Source: Hyparrhenia diplandra
Lineage: Eukaryota; Streptophyta; Magnoliopsida; Poales; Poaceae
Length of the DNA: 64,000 bases
Assembly (NCBI GenBank): GCA_015847255.1
Contig: JADLZK010011551.1
Coordinates: forward strand, 121,165-185,164
Reading direction: 5' to 3'
Shown: positions 32,241 through 42,556 of the stretch, in pieces
Numbering within the stretch: the stretch's first letter is position 1
Layout of the letters: every line of letters begins with the position of its first letter
Translations under genes and position numbers: made by a program
Notes under the pieces: generated by a model
Seen by the model: only the letters and a program-made list of their open reading frames with translations
Told to the model about the DNA's origin: nothing
The model's database searches: none

Positions 32241-34274
32241 CCACTGAACCATTTAACGTCCTTTTCTGTAGTTTTTGCAATTGGATGGGCAAATCCTCGT
32301 TGGTTGGTGGTATTTCTATTGCTGGTTCTGTGATTCCCGATGCTGAAGTAGTCCTAGTTTCCTCGTGTGGGAATTGAAATGTGTTCCATCTGTTGTCTGA
32401 CATGTTCATGAGATGGGGAATTGCATTTCAGAACGAATTTTGTAAATTTTGTTTATTCCATTTATCTGGTAGGGATGTAAAAGTCTAGGCATCATATTAC
32501 TCTGTTTTTTATCTCAACACCTCGGCTTTATGATAGACTAGCAAATATTATTGATGATTTAGGAAAAAAAAACTCCCTGGCAATTTGAATCCCATGCTGA
32601 TTGATAAACACGCCCTAGCTACCAAATGATATGTCTGTGTCCTGTTCAATTCCTTGAGAATTTTAAAACCCGAAATGGCTACATGTAAGCAGTACCAAAT
32701 TGTCATTTGGAGTGCCTAAAGGATCACGGAGCCTTCATCAAGCAAATTTATTTTCAGGCATTTCAGCGTAACAACTATGACCTTGAACTGAAACTTCCTA
32801 CCAGTAACCTATATTGCAGGAATAAAAACAACCCCTTTTGTATTGTAAATTTGTGGGAAGAGTGAGAACTGCAGTGTCTTTAGTTGACTAGCATTGTCAG
32901 ATAAATCAAAATTCCAAATAAAAGTATATTCTCAGTGACTATTTTAAGTGAACAGATTGCTCTGCAATTTTGTATTCACAATGCTTCTTTGAGTTCTACC
33001 AATTTTGTATTGACAATGCTTCTTGAGATTGTGATTGTGCAGATATAGTAGTGATAGATAGATAGGAATTGCACTATGCTCGAAAGTAAGCCCCTCTATC
33101 TCATCAATTATCTAGTCCTACCATTAACTAGATAACCTGCAGTGATGGCATTCTTTCTGATTACCTGAACATGATCTACAGGTCTTTTACGATTAACTGA
33201 ACATGATCTGCAGGTTGGTTGCAATATACACTGGTCCAACAGGTATGGTTCAGATAATATAACCTGTAGTTCCACTAGATAAATACAATGTTGCCTCTTA
33301 TCTTTTTTTGTTCACATAATAGTAGTTTTCCCTTTTTTGTCATAGTAATTTGCTTTCTTAGATTTTAAAAACTAAATTGCTCTGCCAACTATTTTTTGTA
33401 GGTCTTGCTACTAACTAGTAAGAGAAGGAAAGAGAACTGGAAGGAGAAGAACAGAAGTCTCCCTCCAAGATTGTTGTTGATAGTCTCAGCTAGATCAGCC
33501 GGTCGTCCACCTTCCTTCCCAACATTGGTGTCTCTCGAGGGTCCAGGACTGCGCAGTCCTCATCGGTAGGTGCCGATGCAGTTTGTGTTGATGATGCCTT
33601 TTCCAGAGCTTAGACCTTTCTAGAACACCAAACTCCATCTGTTGTGTTGTCAGGCTTTGTTGCACTGCGATGAAACCTGTGTGATAGAACTTATTAGAAT
33701 ATGTTTGATGTTAGAACCTGTATGATGTATGTGAACCTATGAGGTGGAACACGGAACTTGTGATGTCTTTTTACCTTATGATGGATTTCAGTTTGTGACA
33801 TGGTTGTGCGTTATACTCGAAAGTGAATGTGGCATGATGCTGTGATGAGATTGTATGGATCATATTTGTGATATTGGTCATATATGATGCAAGGGCATCG
33901 TCACAAAAAAATGGTCACTAACAAGTACAAAACGGGGTTGGCGGGGTTGGTGGCGTATTCGTGCGGACGCGTTGATTGTATTTTTATGTGACAGATTATC
34001 ACGAGTCATAAAAAATAAGAATATATGACACCACTCAATAACCGTCACATAAGGTTTGTACATTATGTGACGGTTCACACCGATTTCGTCACATGGTACC
34101 TTTAGCGGCGGTCGTTATATGGCGACCCTTGTGACGGTGGATTTTAGTCACAACAAACTTTTTATGACTAATTACGTACATTACATGACAATTTCATCCG
34201 GTCTTAAAAACCAACTTTTTTTTGTAGTGTTTTTTTCGTGTCTTTCATACATTGCCTATTAGTTCCTATCCAAT

Positions 34275-35045
34275 TGTGACATTTTTTAAAAACAATTTAC
34301 TATATATTTTGATTTTATTGCTTTTAATTTAATTTTTCTTTATAAGCCAAATTTAAATCGTAAGACATTCGAATATAGGGGAACATGAAAAAAAAATGGT
34401 ATTCATATTCCTGAATGCAATGTGAGGCCTAATTGAGGATTGACCCAAAACTTTGAACATCTCTAAATGAGAACATGACCATTCACTCGCGGGTGAATAG
34501 TTTTTTAAATTATATAAAATGCAAACAAAGTTGAAAAATCATGAAACTTGTTGAGTTGTCGCTGAAATCATATATGGAGGCTATAAAAAATTTTAGGAAT
34601 GTTTCGTAAAGGTTGGTTCATAGAATGGCCAAAACCCAAGACAACTCCACATAAGTTCTATTATCACATGTGTTATATGACTGAAGTTTCAACCATCACG
34701 ACACCAACGTCAACGAAACTTTCCCAAATTTTTTTGCGTAGTCTCCACATATGATTTCATGACTAATCAACAAGTTTCACGATTTTTCAACCTCGTTTGC
34801 AATTACTATAATTTTAAAACCATTCGATCGCGAAAGTGAATGGTCATGTTCCGTTAAGGAGATGTTCAAAGTTTTGGGGATACCTACGGATGAGGCCTAA
34901 CATTGCACTCACGAATATGAATATAATTTTTTTGTTCATGTCTCCACTCTATTCGAATGGTTTCAGTTCAAATTTGGTTAATAAAAGAAAAATCAATTAA
35001 AAGAAAGAAACTCAAAATATATACTAAATAGTTTTGAAAAATATG
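34275..35045. repeat. Second inverted repeat, arms about 340 bp, in the outer CACTA element
   Basis: The left arm (about 34275-34615) pairs with the right arm (about 34712-35045): for example GAACATGACCATTCACT (34470) with AGTGAATGGTCATGTTC (34836), and GAGGCCTAATTG (34423) with its counterpart around 34890. The loop is about 100 bases. It lies immediately right of the nested element. Related single-arm sequence recurs in the CACTA piece at 56200-56480. Confidence 0.8.
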
Positions 35046-35195
35046 AAATTTGAACATGACCTAGGAGACATTGTTTAAACCACACACAAAAATTTGGATC
35101 CAAAATTCAAAAAAAAAAAAAGATATGTTCACCGAGGGCGGTGTTGGGCTCTCGGTACAATGTCTTGTCTACCGCGCCTGTAGAATCCGCCCTCG

Positions 35196-36100
35196 GTGAG
35201 TTCTACCGAGTGTCCCCAAGAGCGGGACCCTCGGAGAACAAACCCTCGGAAAAGACCTAACCCAGTGAACGCCGGTCCTATCTTATCCATTCCACCCCAC
35301 CCCCCACCCCTCGCATCTTATCCACTCACTCTCACTCACCCATCCCTACCTCCCCCCCACCTCCTCCCCTCCTCCCCCCCTACCTCCTTGGCGTCAATCC
35401 CGGCCGTGCGCCGCGCCACCTCCAGCGCGCGCTCCCGGCCGTCGCGCGCGGCTCCTCACTCAAGGCCCGCCCGCGCTTCCTCACCGTGGTCGGTGCCGGC
35501 CGCCGTCTCGCCGCGCCAGCACCGCATGCGCCCCGCCCGCGACTTCCTCGCCCACCCGCCCGATGCGCCCGGCCGACCGCCACCTCGGGCCGCCAGCGCC
35601 TTCCTCGCCCACCCGCGGCACCCCACTTCGCCGCGCCTTCCCTGCCGCCGCGCCGCCTTCGCCCGATGCGCCAATGCGCGCCTTTCGCCCGGTCTCTGCG
35701 CCCGGCCCGGCCGCCACCTCCGCCCAAGGCGCCTTCCCTTCGCCCACCCGTGGCAGCCCACGCTTCGCCCGCGCCTTCCGCCCGCCAGCGCCTTCCTCGC
35801 CCACCAGCGCGCGCGCCCCTTCCTCGAACGTCTGCCGCCGGACGGGCATCCTAGCCCGGCCGGCCCCCGCCCCGCGCAGAAGGAGGTAGGGGGGGAGGAG
35901 GGTGGAGGAGGGAAGCAGGGGAAGAGGAGGAGGACGGAGTAGGGAAGGAGGGGACGAGGAGCAGACTGCCGTGCCTTTGTCACGACCACACCCCCGCCGC
36001 AAGAAGGCAACGAGGAGGAGGACCGTGCCCCCGCCGCGACCACCCCCGATTTGTCGGCAACGAGGAGGACCACACCCGTCCCCGCGAAAGGTGAGGTATT
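35196..36100. other. GC-rich interior of the outer CACTA element with low-complexity open frames
   Basis: Frames are open on both strands and in several phases and give Pro/Ala/Arg/Ser-rich translations with no conserved motif. CT-rich sequence at 35280-35390 followed by GC-rich DNA resembles a captured promoter/leader and first exon. I do not call a gene here. Confidence 0.4.
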
Positions 36101-36759
36101 TGGCTACCACTAGTTGTGGTCGAGTGGTCGTGATGGTTGTGGTCGTGATCGAACAAAGGGTCGTGATGGTTGTGGTCGTGATGGTGGAGTGGTCATAATA
36201 CTTGTGGTCGAAATTTTGACCTTTTATGCCTATGATGCTTTACAATGCCCGTGAGAGACCATGCATGCTAGGACACATTTACGTTCTCATGCTCGTCATC
36301 GAACCATGTGATACATCCATGCCTAGCAACCGTTGTCGACCCTCGATGACCGATGGCTAGGTGGATGTGTCACATGATTTCATGGCAGCCATGAACTCAA
36401 GTTATCTATTGGTCCTTATGCTCCAAGTTCAAATATTAAAGAAAAGGGCATTTAATTCTCGAGGCTATGCTTATATATCGTTCCTATGATGCAATTTGTT
36501 CTAAAATGCTTACATTTTATGATTTGTGATGTTAGTGCCATGAATTGAAGGCTGCATTATCTTTATTATCTCATCGTGGTCATCAAACCGTGGCTCACAT
36601 CCATTTCAGGCAATGATGGAGTCGGGGTTTGGTGCCTCCCTCATAGCCGGAATGGATCGAGCCACGGTTCCATGGCTACCATGAAATTCCTGTAGCAGCA
36701 AGGATGATCAATGTGCACCTATGACGGAAGTCCCTTTATGCAATTGTGGCCTATGATGC

Positions 36760-37440
36760 AAAGTTTTTGCCGCCTCTCAGCGAAAGAACATCTTTGCTCC
36801 GCACCTTTCTCCATGATCCTCGTTTGTTCATGTTCGAGAGAGCATCAAGGGGAGGTGCGGGAGTGGCATGTTTTTTTAGCGTGCTATGATACAAACCTAC
36901 TTGACAAACTGAGGCTACCTCCTTTTCTTGCCACACCTATGGAAGCTTTGCTTTTATATATTTTCATTCTGTTGTTCTCCTATCTCATTTTGGACTTGGC
37001 CACGTGATGCAAAGCTTATGCATTTGCTAAGCAGAAAAGAACATGGAGCTACGAACTTTCTCCATGATCCTCACTTGTTCATGTTCGAGACATCAAGGGA
37101 AGGTTCGGGGCTCCATGCTCTTTTTTAGCGTATAGGCTACACTATCTTATGCCGAGGCCCCATCTATATTACCTCATATTTGTTATCAAACCGTGACTAA
37201 CATTTGCTTCTACTTTTTAAAGGCTATGGCTTGGCTTTTTGTGATGCAAAGTTTATGCCATTTGCTCATCAGTAAAGAACATTGAGCTCCTAACTTTCTC
37301 CATGATCCTCACTTGTTGATGTTCGTGAGAGCATCAAGGGGAGGTTAGGGGCTCAATGCTCTTTTGCAGAGAGGCCTACACTATCTTATGCCGAGGCCCC
37401 ATCTATATTGCCTCATGTTTGTTATCAAACCGTGACTAAC
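36760..37440. repeat. About 2.8 degenerate tandem copies of a roughly 245-bp unit
   Basis: CTTTCTCCATGATCCTC recurs at about 36807, 37057 and 37297, each followed by a TGTTCATGTTCG-like word (TGTTGATGTTCG in the third), ATCAAGGGGAGGT-like and GCTCTTTT/TGTTTTTTT words, and later by TATGCCGAGGCCCC (37147, 37389). It lies in the right half of the outer CACTA element and has no coding signal. Confidence 0.75.
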
Positions 37441-38440
37441 ATTTGCTTGTACTTTTTAAGGCTATGGCTTGGTATGTTGTATACCGTGGGGTCATTCTAT
37501 GACAAAGTGGGCAAAATGCAATGAGCGGGTGAGTGGTTTTCTGTGTAACATCACAAGAAGTTTCGCGACGAGAGCAAATTCAGCAGATGCTTCCTATGCC
37601 GAGTACATTGCTAATTTGGACCACCCATTTTGGTGCAAGCTCCACCAGCCGTATGAGTTAACCCATTAGGCTCTAGGTTTTGTTGTTGCTTTTGTTGAGT
37701 ACAATCCAAACTTGATGACTATGAGTTGTATCGGTGTAACTAGACTTGTGCTCGCTATTGGACTAATTGATCTATGTTTCGATCATTTATGTGATATATA
37801 TGTGATGAATGAGTTGTTTCAAAGTGCATGGATGTCAAATATATGTGATATGTGATCTGTATGTTTCATTTGTAAAGGTGGGATGTGAAAAACAGGAATA
37901 AAAAAAAAAAAAATATGGTCAATGACCGCGGGACACTCGGTACAGGACACTATACCGAGGGCGCGTGCTCGGTGAACCAGGGAGATGATTGGGCCCGGGA
38001 ACCCCATGTTGCCGTGTACACCGATGGTGGTTCTCGCGAAACCAGCTCAGATAGTATGAGTTGACTCACCGAGAGCACCACTGCCCTCGGTGAAATGACC
38101 ATATTACAGCGTTAAAGGGCGACTCTCGGCATAACCGCGGTCGAGTTTTTTAAAAATAAAATTCACCGAGGGAGAGTTGAGGGAGCCCTCGGTAGTTGAC
38201 GCCGACGTGGCAAACGCCGCCGACGTGACCGTAGGTTTTGGCGAGGGGCCGAGCCCTCGCAGCGCAGGGGCACGGGTTGCACCGAGGGGTGGGTTTTAGA
38301 GCGCCGGTACACTATTTTCCCCGCTTAAAATTTCACCAGGGGTTGGTTCCGAGCGCACCCTGGTAGTGCTTCCACCGAGCGCTATTAGTTTTCATCGAGC
38401 GCTTTTAGCGCCGGTAGAGGCTCAGCCTCCAAGAGTGCGT

Positions 38441-38766
38441 TGTCCCGCTTGGAGAAGGCCGTGATGGAGTCCTGCCCGCCTGTGGACGAAAGCACCTAAC
38501 GGCGCCCAAAAGCCACCAGCTGGTGGCAGGCTCTCGCCGACGGACCGCGAGAGGTGGCCTAGCACTAAGATGGCCACCGAGTCGGCCGACATTGTAGGCA
38601 AGCCATAGGATGGTGCGGAGGAACCGTTAGACCAGCGCATCCGCATCCCGGCGAAGAGGAAGAGGAAGACTTGCAGGGAAAGGCTGAGGAGGATCAGAAA
38701 GTGGATCTCCCACGCGTTCCATAGCTCTTGGACCACAGGCACCAAGCTGAGACCGAGACAGAGCAT
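38441..38766 (-). pseudogene. DUF4220/DUF594 membrane protein, copy 1, detached N-terminal part
   Basis: From the ATG at 38766 the minus strand reads MLCLGLSLVPVVQELWNAWE and the hydrophobic FLILLSLSLQVFLFLFAGMR, matching copy 2 (44944 downwards). It then contains frame disturbances (NGSSAPSYGLP in place of a NWFLRTVLWL-like stretch) and loses the family frame before reaching the CACTA junction at 38437. Together with 24747-26572 it once formed one intronless gene of roughly 700 codons. Confidence 0.85.
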
Positions 38767-38879
38767 CCATGGATTAGTAATGAGTTCATCACAGCCAACG
38801 TTATTTATGTTGCTGTCAATTTTTTTAGTTAATTCTCCTTTTTGACAGAGTTGCTTTGGGCTATGCAAGCAGCCCATAT

Positions 38880-40040
38880 GGGCATTAGATTGGTAGTTGG
38901 AGATGGAAGAAAAATAGGTTCTGGGAGGATCATTGGATTGGTACTAGCTTAGCCATTGTCTATTGGCCTAGAACATGAAGTCTTATATGATGTTTGGGAT
39001 GGTGAGAACATAATGTTAACCTTCAGAAGAAATGTCTGTAGTAGTACTATGGTATATGGTAGGAGCTAAGTAGTCTAGCTGATCGATGACATTTGCCTCT
39101 CTGAAGAGTAAGATCAATTTCTATGGAATTTTACTTCTACAGGTACGTAGATCTGATCAATCCTTGTATGCTGTGATTAATCACAGAGGGCTTATCCCAA
39201 GCTTTGTGAATTCAATTGGGAAGATTGTTATTGCAATGAGAGTGCAGTTTTTCCTATGGCTTTTATCAATAATCGTTTTCTTGCTAGAGATAATTTAGCT
39301 AAAGTAAGGGAAGTTAGTGACCCTTCTGCAATGAGGAGTCGATCACACATTTGTTCTTCAGTTGCTGCTTGAGTAGCAATGTTTGGTTGGCGATTTCAGA
39401 TTTAGTGAATCAAGAGGTTGGTAGATATTTTGAAGCGACAGCTAGGTTTTGGGTATTCGAATAAGCGACGCAAACTCAGTAATATTGTTTCCTTGTGTGT
39501 GCTTTGGTCTATTTGGAAAATGAGAAATGATATCTTTTTTTGAGGGGACAGGCATGAAGAAGATACTGCTATGGTTTGTCGAGATGTTGAGGAGATGGAT
39601 AGTGCAGGACCTGGGGCTGCAAGTGGGAGAGTTCACAAGAAGACTGGAAATCAAGGCATGCCTACCGCCTCAACTCCAGTGGAGGGAGGAGGAAGAGGCA
39701 AATACAATATCAAGGTGGAGCAATCAGATGTTCGATTCTCGGTCTTCACAAGTACGTGCAGCTTTGGCTCAACCTGATGTGCTTTTGGATGTTACTAGAC
39801 TTCCTGTGATTATCTGATGGCATATGCCAGACTCAGGATTAACAGCATGTGCAGCGGGCGCGCCCATGCTACGCAATGCACTGCAGGAACGTTTTGCTTT
39901 TGTAAATACAAAAGCAGGGGTATCCTTTCTTCTATGGAGGATTTTTTTAGATAATGGAACAAAGTTCCGGCCTCTGTCAATGATAACCACTATTAGAATC
40001 CTAACACCCATCGTCATCAGCATGGCCTAGAACTTGAAGT
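38880..40040 (+). mobile_element. 3' end of a decayed LINE (L1-type) with reverse-transcriptase zinc-binding domain
   Basis: Between 39200 and 39500 the three plus frames together give FFLWLLS, then NNRFLARDNLAKVREVSDPS, then ISDLVNQEVGRYFE, then RKLSNIV..LWSIWKMRNDIFF. This is the zf-RVT domain found downstream of reverse transcriptase in plant LINEs. The frame shifts several times and contains stops. A longer open stretch to 39817 gives the family's C-terminal tail. The upstream reverse transcriptase itself is missing, so it is 5'-truncated as LINEs often are. 38880-39080 is unassigned flank. Confidence 0.7.
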
Positions 40041-41689
40041 CATATATAAGTACTAATATTTTTGTGGACAAATTTTTGTTACATACCATTATTCAAATTT
40101 GATTATTTATACTATCAAACTTTTCATTCCTAATACAGTGCCTATTCTAATAATTAGATATATGACTTTGATAGTTAATTTGGACCTGGTATTATTGAGA
40201 TTTTAAGAGTTACTACTACTAGAAGACAGATGGAAAAGTAAAACTCATGTCAATTTTAAAGTGTCCATAATGATTTTTTAACAGTTGATTCCACCCATGA
40301 TCTATAAATTTATCAATTGTGAACCTACTTAAGGCAAAAAATAGCAAGAATGTTGTGGCTTTGATAGTTAATTTGGACCTGGTACTATTTTGAGACTTTG
40401 AGAGTTATTACTACTAGAAGACAGATGGGAAAATAGAACTCCTGTCAATTTTAAAGGGCCGACAATGATTTTGAACAGTTGATTCCACCATGATCAAGAA
40501 GGGTTGTGAGTGGTGTGACGTGAGGAGGGATGTATATATAACATAAAAAATATGTGGCATAGAGCAAATCAAAACCAAATGGTTTCAAATGAATGACTAA
40601 AGTCAAAATAGTCACGCAATATAGTAGAGTTTAAATAAAGGTGCTCCCCACATTCAATATTTGTTATGAGGAAGAAGATGGCATATAATTAATTGACGGC
40701 TGTTTGAAATTTCCACTTAAAAACTACCACTTGGACCAATTTGCAAAAAAAAAGTGAAGGAACATATAGTTGCTTGCTGCAATACCTTTGTTTATCCATC
40801 AGATGGCTGCCGCCAGCTCCTGCGCCATTTACCATTGGCCTCATTTCAATCTCAGGTACAGGAAAAAGCACAGAATAGGTGCTGCATTGTTGCCTTGCAG
40901 TGGTACGGTATAAATAATACCTGGAAATGATGAGTGATTCACAAGCAGTTTGCAAAGATGCTTTGCCGGTGGTTGGTAAGATGCTTGCTTGGATAGAGAG
41001 AAAATATCTGACATGTGTGAGCTTCACGTAGAATTGATATCTTTAATTTTGGACCCTCTATGATAATCCCCTTAATATTCTCAATGATTGAGTGAATTAA
41101 CGTGGGTCTTTAAACTTTTTTAATCCCACCTAGATTCATAAACCATTTTCCACCGTAGTTCAAAACTTTGTTGTCCTAGCCATTCAAAGCATGGGTCATA
41201 TAAACTTTTCCTGCTTCTCACCTGAAGGGGATCTATTTTTTTGAAAAATAAACTGTAAAACATTCAAAAATTAAAATTGATTTTTAAGGTTTTATGCAAT
41301 AATTGATATTTATGTTATGCTTTTTTCAAGTTTTACTGAGCTTACCATTGGCCTCTTTTTAATCAAGGAAACACCACAGAAGGTGTTGCACTGTTACCTT
41401 GCAGTCGTAATCCAAAGTCAGGAAATGATTGATTACTACTAGAAGATGGATGTGTCAATTTCAATAGTTGATTCCCATGCAAAAGTGTTGTGTCGTGAGG
41501 AGGTATGTATATGTACATAAAAATTGGCTTGCAGCAGATGAAATGGTTTCAAATGCAGGGCTGAAAAAAATAGTCACACATTATGGTTTGAGTCTCCCCA
41601 CATTCATTTGTACAGAGCAGAAATAAAAATCAGTTTCTTTCAATGATTTTATCTTTCCATCTAAGCTTCATGTACATGTACATTACAGG
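40041..41689. repeat. Duplicated upstream blocks of the DUF594 cluster
   Basis: About 40780-41030, 41330-41420 and 46480-46740 are diverged copies of one another (shared words: GGCCTCATTTCAATCTCAGG, TTGCCTTGCAGTGGT, AAGATGCTTGCTTGG). A second internal duplication occurs at about 40165-40260 and 40360-40450 (TTTGATAGTTAATTTGGACC and ACTACTAGAAGACAGATGG). No open frame of interest was seen. They look like remnants of further members of the same local duplication. Confidence 0.65.
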
Positions 41690-42556
41690 TTCCTACGATT
41701 ACATTACATCACAGGCTATGTGGCTAATAGAATACTGAAACATCAATTTCACAAAAGTTCAGCATTCTGGATTCTGGAATGAAGACAATAGTACAATACA
41801 AAGGTCATCCAGAGTTCTGGATAGTGGATACTAAATTACTAATATGAGGCCATATTGCAATCTCGATTTCTTCTAGTCATCACTCAAGAGACTCAAAAAC
41901 ATAGGGACAGGGAGGAGAGGATCAGAGATCAGTAGTCAGCATTAGAATACCATCATCACAATCTTCTGAGTCGGATGATGGAGCTTCAGACTGCACATGG
42001 CCATTTCTCATTAAACAGATTTTAAAATTCAAAAAGTCACCATATAGGCGCCTCGTTGTTGACGGGGACCTAGTTACACCCAAACACAAGTTCGAATCTA
42101 CCGACAAGAATATATATGGCAGCTGCATGGTTGGTACAAAAAATATTTTGTCACGCAGCTGCGTGAAAACGAATTTTATGACATTATTTGGTTGATGATA
42201 GACCTATGGCTAGCTTGAGGTTGGCCAAATGTTTGCATAAGGAAGTTCGAGAAGATTAGTGTTGCATATACCTTATTATCAATTAATCACAATAGATTCT
42301 CAAAAAAAAAAAAAAAAATTAATCACAATAGACAATAAAGTTTACAACTTATTACACATAAAAGATATTACACAACATGCCAGTTAGTTCGTATCTATTC
42401 CATCTGAAGTTTCCTTCAGAGAGGGGAGAAGGAACAAGGAGAGTCCATCTATATAGGTGCTGATGGACCCAGGATAAAATCAGAATAGAGACGAAATCAC
42501 ACGCTACGTTTGCTGTACTACAATGGCACAACCAGTACAAGGCAAGGAGCTCTCTA

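Larger units (their letters stand above)
28982..34229. mobile_element. Nested CACTA element, 5.25 kb, TSD TTT
   Basis: It starts CACTACAAGAAACCCGAC at 28982 and ends with the complement of CACTACAAAAAAAAGTTGG at 34229, flanked by TTT on both sides (28979-28981 and 34230-34232). Subterminal words such as GTCACAAAAT, TTCGTCACAT and TGTGACGG recur at both ends. The interior holds three tRNA-like modules, a long inverted repeat of about 860-base arms, and a spliced-gene-like segment resembling NFD6. No transposase was seen, so mobility would have depended on a helper element. Confidence 0.9.
26573..38437. mobile_element. Large non-autonomous CACTA element (11.9 kb with its nested insert), TSD CGT, inside DUF594 copy 1
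   Basis: The left end CACTACCGCACAGTCAGCC (26573) and the right end, CACTCTTGGAGGCTGAGCC on the complement (38437), share the CACT terminus and GCCTC..ACCG..GCGC words. The flanking trinucleotide CGT is duplicated (26570-26572 and 38438-38440). Subterminal motifs ACCGAGGGC / GCCCTCGGT occur in both ends (26580-26920 and 35130-35230, 37920-38400). Comparing with DUF594 copy 2 (44630-44645) shows the host gene continuous without it. No transposase frame was found. GC-rich blocks at 28510-28790 and 35270-36080 give only low-complexity open frames. A second CACTA element lies inside at 28982-34229. Confidence 0.9.

Noticed and set aside
31669..32409. 246-codon minus-strand open frame
   Set aside because: Antisense to the NFD6-like segment and entirely within a transposon; no recognisable domain.
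35196..35942. 248-codon plus-strand open frame, Pro/Ala/Arg-rich
   Set aside because: Several frames on both strands are open at once in this GC-rich CACTA interior; no conserved motif and composition-driven.
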